Assembly: GCA_050951095.1 (NCBI GenBank)
Contig: JBMNIQ010000003.1
Location: forward strand, 124,001-188,000
Length of the DNA: 64,000 bases
DNA from: UMGS1519 sp050951095
Lineage (GTDB): Bacteria; Actinomycetota; Coriobacteriia; Coriobacteriales; Eggerthellaceae
Reading direction: 5' to 3'
Below, in pieces: positions 10,950 to 18,961 of this stretch. Numbering within the stretch: position 1 is the first letter of the stretch; each line of letters opens with the position of its first letter. The position numbers and the translations under genes were made by a program. The notes under the pieces were generated by a model. It was given only the letters and a program-made list of their open reading frames with translations, was not told where the DNA came from and did not search any database.

Positions 10950-12248
10950 ATGTCTGAAGAAGTGATTGTTGCTCGGGAATCTGAGAATCTGACCGGCACC
11001 GTGAAGGTATCCGGTGCGAAGAATTCCGCATTGAAACTGATTGCCGCCTCCATCCTGGGGCGGGGCACGTCCGTCATCCACAACGTGCCGCTCATCTCCG
11101 ATATCGAAGTCATGTCCGACGTGGCGCGCGCCATGGGCGCCACGGTCGTGCGCACGGACCATACGCTGACCGTCGATACCACGAATGTGCAGGACAAGGA
11201 GACGCCGTATGCGCTGGTGTCGAAGATGCGCGCGAGCATTTCCGTGCTGGGCCCCATGGTGGGCCGTTTCGGCCATGCGCGCGTGTCCATGCCCGGCGGC
11301 TGCCAGATCGGCGCCCGCAAGATAGACATGCACCTGGTGGGCATGTCCGCCCTGGGCGTGCATTTCGAATTGGACCATGGCGTGCTGGAGGCTTCCGTGC
11401 CGAACGGCCTGCACGGCAACGACGTGTGCCTGGAGTTCCCCAGCGTGGGAGCCACGGAGAACACCATGATGACGGCCGTGGTGGCCAAGGGCCATACCAC
11501 GTTGGAGAATGCGGCGCGCGAACCCGAGATCGTGGACCTGGCGAACATGCTGAACAGCATGGGCGCGAAGGTTTCCGGCGCCGGCAATTCCACTATCGAG
11601 ATCGAGGGCGTGCCGCTGGAGAGCCTGCATCCGTGCGAGCACACCACGGTGGGCGACCGCATCGAGGCCGGCACGTTCCTGGTGGGCGGTGCGCTGCTGG
11701 GCGGCCCATTGAAGGTGACGGGCATCGACCCCTCGTTCCTGCGCATGGCCATTCTGAAGCTGCGCGCCATGGGCTGCGACGTGGAGTACGGCGACGACTG
11801 GATCAGCATCCAGCGCACCGGTCGCTTGAAGCCCGTCGATATCCAGACGCTGCCGCATCCCGGGTTCCCCACGGACCTGCAGGCGCAGTTCATGCTGCTG
11901 TGCGCCCTAGCGGACGGCAGCTCCGTGGTCACGGAGAACGTGTTCGAGAACCGCTTCATGTTCGCCGAGGAGATCATGCGCATGGGCGCCGACATCACGA
12001 TCGACGGCCACCATGCCATCGTCGAGGGCGTGGAGAAGCTGGAGGGCGCTCCCGTGTCTTCAACGGACCTGCGCGGCGGCGCCGCCCTGGTGCTTGCCGG
12101 ACTTGCCGCGGAAGGCGAGACCATCGTGCGCTCCATCGGCCATATCGACCGCGGGTACGAAGACTACGTGGGAAAGCTGCGTTCGCTGGGCGGCGACGTG
12201 GAGCGCTGCCTGATGAACGACGACGGCAGCATCGTTCCGTTGCCGTAG
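10950..12248 (+). CDS. murA: UDP-N-acetylglucosamine 1-carboxyvinyltransferase
   Basis: 432 residues. ATG 10950 (MSEEVIVARE) follows AAAGGAT; a longer frame from 10893 has no ribosome site. KVSGAKNSALKL near residue 20 carries the UDP-GlcNAc-binding Lys-Asn pair. The catalytic loop MPGGCQIGARKIDMHL keeps the nucleophilic Cys (C118), the residue attacked by fosfomycin, so no intrinsic fosfomycin-resistant Asp variant is present. The enzyme transfers enolpyruvate from PEP to UDP-GlcNAc, the first committed step of peptidoglycan synthesis, in the cytoplasm. It is followed after 46 bp by an LCP-family wall protein. Confidence 0.97.
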   Translation: MSEEVIVARESENLTGTVKVSGAKNSALKLIAASILGRGTSVIHNVPLISDIEVMSDVARAMGATVVRTDHTLTVDTTNVQDKETPYALVSKMRASISVLGPMVGRFGHARVSMPGGCQIGARKIDMHLVGMSALGVHFELDHGVLEASVPNGLHGNDVCLEFPSVGATENTMMTAVVAKGHTTLENAAREPEIVDLANMLNSMGAKVSGAGNSTIEIEGVPLESLHPCEHTTVGDRIEAGTFLVGGALLGGPLKVTGIDPSFLRMAILKLRAMGCDVEYGDDWISIQRTGRLKPVDIQTLPHPGFPTDLQAQFMLLCALADGSSVVTENVFENRFMFAEEIMRMGADITIDGHHAIVEGVEKLEGAPVSSTDLRGGAALVLAGLAAEGETIVRSIGHIDRGYEDYVGKLRSLGGDVERCLMNDDGSIVPLP

Positions 12249-12294
12249 CCGGCGGAGAGACCGAGGGAAGCGCAAGGGAAGGCGGCGGGACTCC

Positions 12295-13851
12295 GTGGTG
12301 CATTGGCGAAAAAACGATATATTCTCATCGCCGAGCAAGAAGCGTCGGCGCAAGGGCGACTATCGCAGCGCATCGGTAGACTCGCTCGTCAGCACGTCGG
12401 GCGGTACGAAGCGCCAGGGACGGCGCGCGCCGGGCGCTGCGCAGGCGCGGGCGAACAGCCGCCGGTCCGATCCGCGTAAGCGCGGCAACGGCCGCAGCGT
12501 GGACCGCGGCGAGATCAGCCATGTCATTCCGCAGACGCGCAGCCGCGAGACGGATGCGCAGTACGCGCGCCGTTCGCGCCGCGAGGCGCATTCGTACAGC
12601 ATGGGCACCACTCGCCGGACGGACGTGCGCCGCATCGCGATCATCGTCATCATCGTGGCGGCGGCGCTGGCGGCAGCCGGTCTCGTGTCTTCGCTCGTGT
12701 TCGCGAACTCCACCACGGCGAAAATGGCGCTGAACGACAGCTCGGTCAGCGATACGCTCGTTGCGCCCTCGAACAGCACGGATGCCTATTACGTGCTGGT
12801 GGCGGCCGACCTGGAGGATAGCAAGGTTGCAGGTTTCGACGGCGTCGACGTGCTGATATTGGCGCGCGTGGACCCGGCGAACACGAAGGTGTCGCTGCTC
12901 GGCATTCCCGCGAACATGGTGGTCACGCTGTCGAACGGCAGCAGCGGCGCCCTGGGAAGCGAGACGTCCATCGGCGGAGATGCCGCGCTCATCAAGGATG
13001 TGGCGGATTTCACCGGTGTCGACATCGCCCATTACGTGAAGACGGACGCCTCCGGCCTGCAGTCCATGGTGGACACGCTGGGCGGCGTGGATGTGAACGT
13101 TTCCGAGGAAGTGGACGATCCCGACGTCAGCGACATCTACATCGCGGCAGGACAGCAGACGCTTTCCGGCGAACAGGCGCTGGCGTTCGCCTCGGCGCGC
13201 AATTACTCCACGGGCAGCACGAGGCGGGCGGAGAACGATATCGCCTTGCTGGAGGCGCTTGCGGCGAAGGCGCTGCAGCAGAGCGGCGTGGGCCAAATCT
13301 CGGCCGTGGATTCGTTTGCCGGCAGCATCAAGACGGATTACACGGCGAACGACCTGTCCAGCCTCATGGACCAGTTCAAGAACTACGACGTGAGCTCGTC
13401 CATCTCGTGCGTCGTCCCCGGTGCGGACGAGTCGAACGACGAAGGGACCATCAGCTTCTACAGCACGTCGTCCTCTTGGAAAACGACGAAGAACGCGTTC
13501 GAGTCCGGCCAGGATCCCGCGCAGGTCTCCGCGCAGGAATTGGCGTCCGTCGATCCGACGAAGTACACCATCATCGTGAAGAACGGCTCCGGCGAGACCG
13601 GCAGCGCCGACGAGGTAGCCAGCAAGCTGAAGAAGGCCGGCTACACCATCAGCGATACGGGCAATGCGGACCAGTACGTGTACACGGAGACGCTCGTCAT
13701 CTACAAGAAGGCGAAGAACAAGTCCGTTGCCGAAGCCATTGCGAGCACATTGGGAACGGGACGCGCCGTTTCGGCCAGCATCTATTACAGCTTCAGCTCT
13801 GACATCCAGGTTATCGTGGGTTCCGACTGGGGCGGGGACGTATCCCAGTAG
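12295..13851 (+). CDS. LytR-CpsA-Psr (LCP) family protein with LytR_C domain
   Basis: 518 residues, GTG 12295. Residues 1-110 are a strongly basic, probably disordered cytoplasmic tail; 113-136 are a membrane helix; about 160-360 an LCP domain; and about 424-512 a LytR_C domain (YTIIVKNGSGETGSADEVA). LCP enzymes attach teichoic acids or other glycopolymers from polyprenyl phosphate carriers to peptidoglycan outside the membrane. Here the usual IPRD segment reads IPANM (204-208), lacking the conserved Arg-Asp, whereas a later Arg pair (R310, R311 in STRRAEN) is present. It may therefore be a weak or non-catalytic LCP. It probably shares a transcript with murA. Confidence 0.9.
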   Translation: MVHWRKNDIFSSPSKKRRRKGDYRSASVDSLVSTSGGTKRQGRRAPGAAQARANSRRSDPRKRGNGRSVDRGEISHVIPQTRSRETDAQYARRSRREAHSYSMGTTRRTDVRRIAIIVIIVAAALAAAGLVSSLVFANSTTAKMALNDSSVSDTLVAPSNSTDAYYVLVAADLEDSKVAGFDGVDVLILARVDPANTKVSLLGIPANMVVTLSNGSSGALGSETSIGGDAALIKDVADFTGVDIAHYVKTDASGLQSMVDTLGGVDVNVSEEVDDPDVSDIYIAAGQQTLSGEQALAFASARNYSTGSTRRAENDIALLEALAAKALQQSGVGQISAVDSFAGSIKTDYTANDLSSLMDQFKNYDVSSSISCVVPGADESNDEGTISFYSTSSSWKTTKNAFESGQDPAQVSAQELASVDPTKYTIIVKNGSGETGSADEVASKLKKAGYTISDTGNADQYVYTETLVIYKKAKNKSVAEAIASTLGTGRAVSASIYYSFSSDIQVIVGSDWGGDVSQ

Positions 13852-13859
13852 CGCGCGGC

Positions 13860-13892
13860 GCCGCTCGGCGGGCCGGATGGCCGCCGAGCGGC
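13860..13892 (+). terminator. First stem-loop after the LCP gene
   Basis: GCCGCTCGGCGG (13860-13871) and its perfect complement (13881-13892) enclose a 9-nt loop. There is no T-run. It lies 9 bp after the stop codon. Confidence 0.5.
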
Positions 13893-13929
13893 GGCCAAGC
13901 ATGCCGCCCGCACGTTCCGGGCATACAGA

Positions 13930-13966
13930 AAGGGGATGGGGCGCGCGGCCCCATCCCCTTCGTTTT
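13930..13966. terminator. Intrinsic terminator between convergent genes
   Basis: A 13-bp perfect stem (13930-13942 with 13948-13960) and a 5-nt loop are followed by CGTTTTT. It ends the murA-LCP transcript and can also serve the minus-strand gene ending at 14003. Confidence 0.9.
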
Positions 13967-14002
13967 TGCACTCGCTGCCGTCTTGGAGCGACGGCACTGC
14001 CG

Positions 14003-14332
14003 CTACAGTGCGGCGTTCTGCTCCTCTTCCACCAGCTTCGGACGGATGCCGTGATGGAATTCTTCGCTGTCCACGGTTTCGCCTTCATCCATGCGCGGGG
14101 CATGCTTCAGGAAGAACTCGCACGTGAAGCAATATTCCTTCACAGCGACGCGGCGGTCGACAGTGGGGTCGAGCATCAGCATGATGTCGTCCGTGTACTT
14201 GTGGGTGTCGCGCTGGCACCAGCTGAACTGGCAATCCTTCGGGCAGATGGAGCCCTTCATATAGTGGGGGCAATGGTCCCAGTTGTTGTCGGGTCCTTCG
14301 CACCCGCGTCGTTCCCAGCAGAATTTACCCAT
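14003..14332 (-). CDS. Small Cys/Trp-rich protein, two-CW-like
   Basis: 109 residues, ATG 14332. The N-terminal half holds ten Cys by residue 71: FCWERRGCEG, DHCPHYM, ICPKDCQFSWC and EYCFTCEFF. The CWExxxC opening followed by spaced CP motifs resembles the so-called two-CW domain of sensor-associated proteins, but I recognise it only from memory and give no function. The Cys spacing suggests a metal (zinc or Fe-S) site. It lies just downstream of an NfuA-like Fe-S scaffold gene on the same strand (51-bp gap), so a link to Fe-S assembly or redox sensing is plausible. Confidence 0.75.
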   Translation of the reverse strand: MGKFCWERRGCEGPDNNWDHCPHYMKGSICPKDCQFSWCQRDTHKYTDDIMLMLDPTVDRRVAVKEYCFTCEFFLKHAPRMDEGETVDSEEFHHGIRPKLVEEEQNAAL

Positions 14333-14382
14333 GATGTCGTCGCCTGATTTCCTGTCTCCGAATGATGTCTCCGATGAGCGGC

Positions 14383-14616
14383 CTAGCGCATTGCGGGCAC
14401 AACGCGCGTCACGCCGGGCACGCGCTCCTTCAGGATGCGCTCCACGCCGTTCGCCAGCGTCATTTGGGACAGCGGGCAGCCGTTGCAGGCGCCTTGCAGC
14501 TCCACGGAAACCACGCCGTCTTCATTCACGTCGACGAACTGGATGTCGCCGCCGTCCATCTGCAGGTTCGGTCGAATAAGGTCCAGAACGGCCTTGACGT
14601 CGTCTTCTTCTACCAT
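14383..14616 (-). CDS. NifU C-terminal-domain (NfuA-like) Fe-S scaffold
   Basis: 77 residues, ATG 14616 behind AAGGAGATT. It is a stand-alone Nfu domain: the conserved LQMDGGDIQFVDV (residues 18-30) and the cluster-binding CNGCPLS (44-50) are both intact. Such proteins carry and deliver [4Fe-4S] clusters in the cytoplasm; an Fe-S client, LeuC, lies in this window. Likely cotranscribed with the Cys-rich 109-residue protein downstream. Confidence 0.93.
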   Translation of the reverse strand: MVEEDDVKAVLDLIRPNLQMDGGDIQFVDVNEDGVVSVELQGACNGCPLSQMTLANGVERILKERVPGVTRVVPAMR

Positions 14617-14735
14617 AGGAATCTCCTTCTCGTCGTATTTTTCGCCGTGATGATAACACACCCGACTGTTTTGTCGGCCACGGAGCGGACGGCGGATGCC
14701 CAATGGCGCGAAATGCGCATAAGCGGTGTACCGGG

Positions 14736-14764
14736 TTGCATGCGGCAGGGGGCATGCGTATACT
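14736..14764 (+). promoter_or_regulatory. Promoter of the rib operon
   Basis: TTGCAT (14736-14741) and TATACT (14759-14764) have an ideal 17-bp spacer. The expected start near 14771 places transcription immediately before the riboswitch. Confidence 0.75.
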
Positions 14765-14775
14765 TCCAACCGATA

Positions 14776-14905
14776 TCTGTTCAGGGCGAGGCGAAATTCC
14801 TCACTGGCGGTAACGGCGTACAGCCGAAAGTCCGCGACCCTCCCGCAGGGAGGCTGATCCGGTGCGAATCCGGAACCAACGGTACAGTCCGGATGAAAGA
14901 ACAGT
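14776..14905 (+). ncRNA. FMN riboswitch (RFN element)
   Basis: The closing helix CTGTTC (14777-14782) with GAACAG (14899-14904) encloses the classic RFN blocks: GGGCGAGGCGAAATTCC, the ACTGGCGGT block, AGTCCGCGACCC, a small hairpin with GCAGGGAGG, and CTGATCCGGTGCGAATCCGG. FMN binding normally favours the downstream terminator (14954-14980), so riboflavin genes are off when FMN is plentiful. Confidence 0.96.
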
Positions 14906-14953
14906 GATTGTGATGACGGCACCGTTGTGCGCCGCCTTTCATGATGTGCTCTC

Positions 14954-14980
14954 CGCCCGCAGATCAAGCGGGCGTTTTTT
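14954..14980 (+). terminator. Riboswitch-controlled terminator before ribD
   Basis: CGCCCGC (14954-14960) pairs with GCGGGCG (14968-14974) and is followed by T6. It lies 49 nt after the aptamer and 116 nt before the ribD start, so control is at transcription elongation rather than at the ribosome site. Confidence 0.92.
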
Positions 14981-15096
14981 ATGCCCGAAAACAGACCATG
15001 CGGCCGATGCCGTTCCGGAGATTGCGTCCCGGACGCAGCGGCCGGCCGATGCGCAGGCACGGTTTTGCGCATCATGAGAACGAAAGGAACGCACCA

Positions 15097-16209
15097 TTGA
15101 GCGATGAAGCCATCATGCGCCGCGCCATCGCGCTTGCGCGCACGGCAGCCGGGTGGACGAATCCGAATCCGCTTGTCGGAGCCGTGGTGGTGAAGGACGG
15201 GCGCATTATCGGGCAGGGCTGCCACGAGCGCTTCGGGCAGCTGCATGCTGAGCGCAATGCGCTGAAGTCGTGCAAGGAGGACCCCGCGGGCGCCACGATC
15301 TACGTCACGCTGGAGCCCTGCAACCACACCGGCCATCAGCCGCCGTGCGTGGATGCGCTGATAGAAGCCGGCATCGCGAAGGTGGTGGTGGGTTCGCGCG
15401 ACCCGAATCCGCTGGTGTCGGGCAAGGGCAATGCGCGCCTGCGCGCCGCCGGTATCGAGGTCGAGGAGGACTTTCTCCGAGACGAATGCGATGCGCTGAA
15501 CCCCATCTTCTTCCACTACATCACCACGAAGCGCCCGTACGTGGTCTCGAAATGGGCCATGACGGCCGACGGCAAGATCGCCGCCGCAACGGGCGATGCG
15601 CGCTGGGTCTCGAACGAGGCGTCGCGCGCCGACACGCACGAGCTGCGCCAGCGCCTGGCGGGCATCATGGTGGGCATCAACACGGTGCTTGCCGACAACC
15701 CGGAGCTGACGTGCCGCCGCGCCGTGCCCAGCAACAACCCCACGCGCATCGTGTGCGACTCACGGCTGCGCATTCCGCTGGACTGCACGCTCGTTGCCAC
15801 AGCGAAGGAAACGCCCGTCATCGTGGCATGCGCCTGCGATACGGGATCCGGCACGGCGAAGCGGAAGGCGGAGGCCCTGGCGCAAGCGGGCGTTTCCGTG
15901 GTCCGCATGCCGGGCGCCGACGGCCGCGTGGACCTGGATGCGCTGATGACGGAGCTGGGCAAGCGCCAGATCGACTCGCTGCTGGTGGAAGGCGGCGGCA
16001 CGCTGCACGCGCAGCTGTTCGCCGAGAACCTGGTGGACCGGGTGGTGGTGTACGTGGCCCCGAAGGTCGTCGGCGGCGCCACGGCGAAGACGCCCGTCGG
16101 CGGGGCGGGCATCCCGCTCATGGCGGATGCCATAGAGCTGGGCACGCCACGCGTGGACGTGCTGGACGGCGACGTGAAGCTGACGTATGTGCTTGAAAGG
16201 GGGCTGTGA
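15097..16209 (+). CDS. ribD: Bifunctional diaminohydroxyphosphoribosylaminopyrimidine deaminase/reductase
   Basis: 370 residues from TTG 15097 (MSDEAIMRRA), chosen because AAAGGAAC lies 8 nt upstream; the longer frame from 14941 would overlap the riboswitch terminator. The N-terminal deaminase has the zinc site LHAERNAL and EPCNHTGHQPPC. The reductase domain begins around residue 145 (RPYVVSKWAMTADGKIA), with LVEGGGTLHAQLF near the end. It performs the deamination and side-chain reduction that follow GTP cyclohydrolase II. TGATG at 16207 couples it to ribE. Confidence 0.97.
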   Translation: MSDEAIMRRAIALARTAAGWTNPNPLVGAVVVKDGRIIGQGCHERFGQLHAERNALKSCKEDPAGATIYVTLEPCNHTGHQPPCVDALIEAGIAKVVVGSRDPNPLVSGKGNARLRAAGIEVEEDFLRDECDALNPIFFHYITTKRPYVVSKWAMTADGKIAAATGDARWVSNEASRADTHELRQRLAGIMVGINTVLADNPELTCRRAVPSNNPTRIVCDSRLRIPLDCTLVATAKETPVIVACACDTGSGTAKRKAEALAQAGVSVVRMPGADGRVDLDALMTELGKRQIDSLLVEGGGTLHAQLFAENLVDRVVVYVAPKVVGGATAKTPVGGAGIPLMADAIELGTPRVDVLDGDVKLTYVLERGL

Positions 16210-16868
16210 TGTTCACGGGCATCGTTGAGGAAGTGGGATCCGTACGGCGCGTGCTGCCCGGGTCCCGTGCCGGCAAGCTGACCATCGGCGCCTCCGTCGT
16301 GCTGGAGGACACGCGGATCGGCGACAGCATCGCCGTGAACGGCGTGTGCCTGACCGTGGTGGAGATGGGCGCCGACTACTTCGTGGCCGACGTCATGCCG
16401 GAGACGCTTTCGAAGTCCGGCCTCGGCCGCCTGAAGGTGGGCGACCCGGTGGACCTGGAACGCGCCATGGCAGCCGACGGCCGATTCGGCGGGCACATCG
16501 TGTCCGGCCACATCGACGGCACGGGCACCATCGTCGAGATGCGCCCGGAGCAGAATGCCGTCTGGGTGCGCATCCGCACGGCGCCGGAGATCCTGGACCT
16601 GATCGTGGAGAAGGGCTCCATCGCCATCGACGGCATCAGCCTGACGGTGGCCGCCGTATCCGCCACGGACTTCCAGGTGTCGCTGATCCCGCACACCGGC
16701 GAGGAGACCATCCTGCTGGGCAAGCATGCGGGCGACATCGTGAACCTGGAGAACGACGTCGTGGGCAAGTACGTGCAGAAACTGCTGGGCAAGCAGCCGG
16801 ACGATGTCTCGCTGGCCGATGAGGCCCCGGGGCTGACCATGGAGTTCCTGCAGGCCAACGGCTTCTGA
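16209..16868 (+). CDS. ribE: Riboflavin synthase, alpha chain
   Basis: 219 residues, ATG 16209 overlapping the ribD stop. It has two tandem lumazine-binding barrels: MFTGIVEEVGSV opens the first and GGHIVSGHIDGTGTI the second; SIAVNGVCLTV and SIAIDGISLTV are the paired substrate strands. It dismutates two 6,7-dimethyl-8-ribityllumazine molecules into riboflavin and the pyrimidine substrate. It is the second gene of ribD-ribE-ribBA-ribH under the FMN riboswitch. Confidence 0.97.
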   Translation: MFTGIVEEVGSVRRVLPGSRAGKLTIGASVVLEDTRIGDSIAVNGVCLTVVEMGADYFVADVMPETLSKSGLGRLKVGDPVDLERAMAADGRFGGHIVSGHIDGTGTIVEMRPEQNAVWVRIRTAPEILDLIVEKGSIAIDGISLTVAAVSATDFQVSLIPHTGEETILLGKHAGDIVNLENDVVGKYVQKLLGKQPDDVSLADEAPGLTMEFLQANGF

Positions 16869-16935
16869 GGAAATGCGAATAAACGTCGGGGCATGCCGGC
16901 ACGGCGCGCCCTACGAGCAAGATTGAGAGGTAGAA

Positions 16936-18183
16936 ATGACCGAGAACGTTTCGGAGAACGCAGCGCAGATGGGCACCGTCCAGGACGCCATCAACGAGCT
17001 GCAGGCCGGCCATCTGATCATGGTGGTGGACGACCCCGACCGCGAGAACGAGGGCGACCTGATCTGCGCGGCCGAGTACGCCACCCAGGCGAACGTGAAC
17101 TTCATGGCCACGCATGCGAAGGGCCTGATCTGCATGCCCATGAGCGCCGATATCGCGCATCGCCTGAACTTCACGCAGATGGTTTCCGAGAACACGGACA
17201 ACCACGAGACGGCGTTCACGGTGTCCATCGACCATAAGGACACCACCACGGGCATCTCCGCCGCGGAGCGCTCGTACACGGCCATGAAATGCGTGGACGA
17301 CACGGCGAAGCCCGAGGACTTCCGCCGTCCCGGCCACATGTTCCCGCTGGTGGCGAAGCCCGGCGGCGTGCTGGAGCGCAACGGCCACACGGAGGCCACC
17401 GTGGACCTGCTGCGCCATGCCGGCATGAAGCAGTGCGGCCTGTGCTGCGAGATCATGCGCGACGACGGCACCATGATGCGCACCACGGAGCTGCTGCAGA
17501 AGGCGAAGGAATGGGGCTTGACGTTCATCTCCATCAAGCAGCTCCAGGATTATTGCCGCGAGCATGACAACCACATGAAGGAAGAGGCCGTGGCGCACAT
17601 GCCCACGAAGTACGGTTCCTTCGTCATCCACGGGTTCGTGAACGATATCACGGGCGAAGAGCACGTGGCTCTGGTGAAGGGCGACATCGGGAACGGCGAG
17701 AACGTCCTGGTCCGCGTCCACAGCGAATGCCTGACCGGCGACGTGTTCGGCTCCGAGCGCTGCGACTGCGGCGACCAGCTGCACCGTGCCATGGAGCAGA
17801 TCGAGCGCGAAGGGCGCGGCATCCTGCTGTACATGCGCCAGGAGGGCCGCGGCATCGGCCTCATCAACAAGCTGAAGGCCTATGCGCTGCAGGAGCAGGG
17901 CCTGGACACCGTCGACGCGAACGTGGCGCTGGGATTCGCTCCCGACCTGCGTGAATACTGGAGCGGCGCGCAGATTCTGCGCAACCTGGGATGCAAGACC
18001 ATCCGCCTGCTGACGAACAACCCGGCGAAGGTGTACGGCCTGGGCGGCTTCAACCTGAAGATCGTCGAGCGCGTGCCCATCGAGATCGCACCCCAGAAGT
18101 TCGATCGCCGCTACCTTGAGACGAAGCGCGACCGCATGGGCCACAAGCTGGACAACCTGCCCGTTTCCGACGCGCAGGAATAG
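16936..18183 (+). CDS. ribBA: DHBP synthase / GTP cyclohydrolase II fusion
   Basis: 415 residues, ATG 16936 behind GAGAGGTAG. The N-terminal half (to about residue 215) is 3,4-dihydroxy-2-butanone-4-phosphate synthase, with VVDDPDRENEGDLI and the RPGHMFPL region. The C-terminal half is GTP cyclohydrolase II, with the zinc site GDVFGSERCDCGDQLH and the RQEGRGIGLINK loop. Both branches that feed lumazine synthesis are thus in one protein. It sits between ribE and ribH in the riboswitch operon. Confidence 0.97.
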   Translation: MTENVSENAAQMGTVQDAINELQAGHLIMVVDDPDRENEGDLICAAEYATQANVNFMATHAKGLICMPMSADIAHRLNFTQMVSENTDNHETAFTVSIDHKDTTTGISAAERSYTAMKCVDDTAKPEDFRRPGHMFPLVAKPGGVLERNGHTEATVDLLRHAGMKQCGLCCEIMRDDGTMMRTTELLQKAKEWGLTFISIKQLQDYCREHDNHMKEEAVAHMPTKYGSFVIHGFVNDITGEEHVALVKGDIGNGENVLVRVHSECLTGDVFGSERCDCGDQLHRAMEQIEREGRGILLYMRQEGRGIGLINKLKAYALQEQGLDTVDANVALGFAPDLREYWSGAQILRNLGCKTIRLLTNNPAKVYGLGGFNLKIVERVPIEIAPQKFDRRYLETKRDRMGHKLDNLPVSDAQE

Positions 18184-18193
18184 CAGCCGTTTC

Positions 18194-18217
18194 CCGGCGC
18201 CTGCACGCGGGCGCCGG
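18194..18217 (+). other. Intercistronic hairpin in ribBA-ribH gap
   Basis: CCGGCGCC (18194-18201) pairs perfectly with GGCGCCGG (18210-18217) across an 8-nt loop, with no T-run. It is the third such GC hairpin inside an operon in this window. Confidence 0.5.
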
Positions 18218-18285
18218 ATGCATACGAAGGATTCATCCACGCCGCCGTGCCCGGATGGCCGCGCGGCGAGAGAGAAAGGAATGAC

Positions 18286-18759
18286 ATGGCAGTCAACGTT
18301 ATCGAGGGCAAGGTTGTCAACCAGGGCATGAAGGTGGGCATCGTCGTGACCCGCTTCAACGAGTTCATCACGAACAAGCTGCTGGGCGGCGCGCTGGACG
18401 CCCTGAAGCGCCACGACGTCCCCGACGAGGACGTGACCGTGGCTTGGGTCCCGGGTGCCTTCGAGGTGCCGCTGGTGGCCCAGACCATGGCGGAGAGCGG
18501 CAAGTACGACGCCGTCATCGCGCTGGGCGCCGTCATCCGCGGTGCCACCAGCCACTACGACCTGGTCTGCAACGAGGCGGCCAAGGGCGTGGCCCAGGCA
18601 TCCCTGAAGACCGGCGTGCCCGTGATGTTCGGCATCATCACCACGGACACCATCGAGCAGGCTATCGAGCGTGCGGGCTCGAAGGCCGGCAACAAGGGCG
18701 CCGAATGCGCCACGGGCGCCATCGAGATGGTGAACGTCCTGCGCCAGGTCAACGCCTAG
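18286..18759 (+). CDS. ribH: 6,7-dimethyl-8-ribityllumazine synthase
   Basis: 157 residues, ATG 18286 behind AGAAAGGAATG. The family signatures FNEFITNKLLGGALDAL, VPGAFEVPL and GAVIRGATSHYD are intact. The enzyme condenses the RibD product (after dephosphorylation) with dihydroxybutanone phosphate, usually as a pentamer or 60-mer shell. It is the last gene of the rib operon and is followed by a strong terminator. Confidence 0.97.
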   Translation: MAVNVIEGKVVNQGMKVGIVVTRFNEFITNKLLGGALDALKRHDVPDEDVTVAWVPGAFEVPLVAQTMAESGKYDAVIALGAVIRGATSHYDLVCNEAAKGVAQASLKTGVPVMFGIITTDTIEQAIERAGSKAGNKGAECATGAIEMVNVLRQVNA

Positions 18760-18825
18760 CAGACGCGTTCCGAACCGCCTGCAGGGACAACGTTTCCGCA
18801 GGTCCGAGCCGCACAACGGCATACG

Positions 18826-18861
18826 AGAGCCGCTTCCCCCGGGAGGCGGCTCTGTTTTTTT
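18826..18861 (+). terminator. Terminator of the rib operon
   Basis: AGAGCCGC (18826-18833) pairs with GCGGCTCT (18846-18853), then G and T7. Confidence 0.92.
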
Positions 18862-18961
18862 GCGGATGTTGCGGCGAATGCCCCCGCAGTCGCCCATACT
18901 GCGAGAGGCAAGAACATGTGCGCCGCGCACGGCGACGGCGCAGCAGGCAAGGAGGGCTGCG

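Noticed and set aside
13407..13802. Second plus-strand frame inside the LCP gene
   Set aside because: Arg-rich out-of-frame shadow; no sign of a frameshift in the LCP reading frame.
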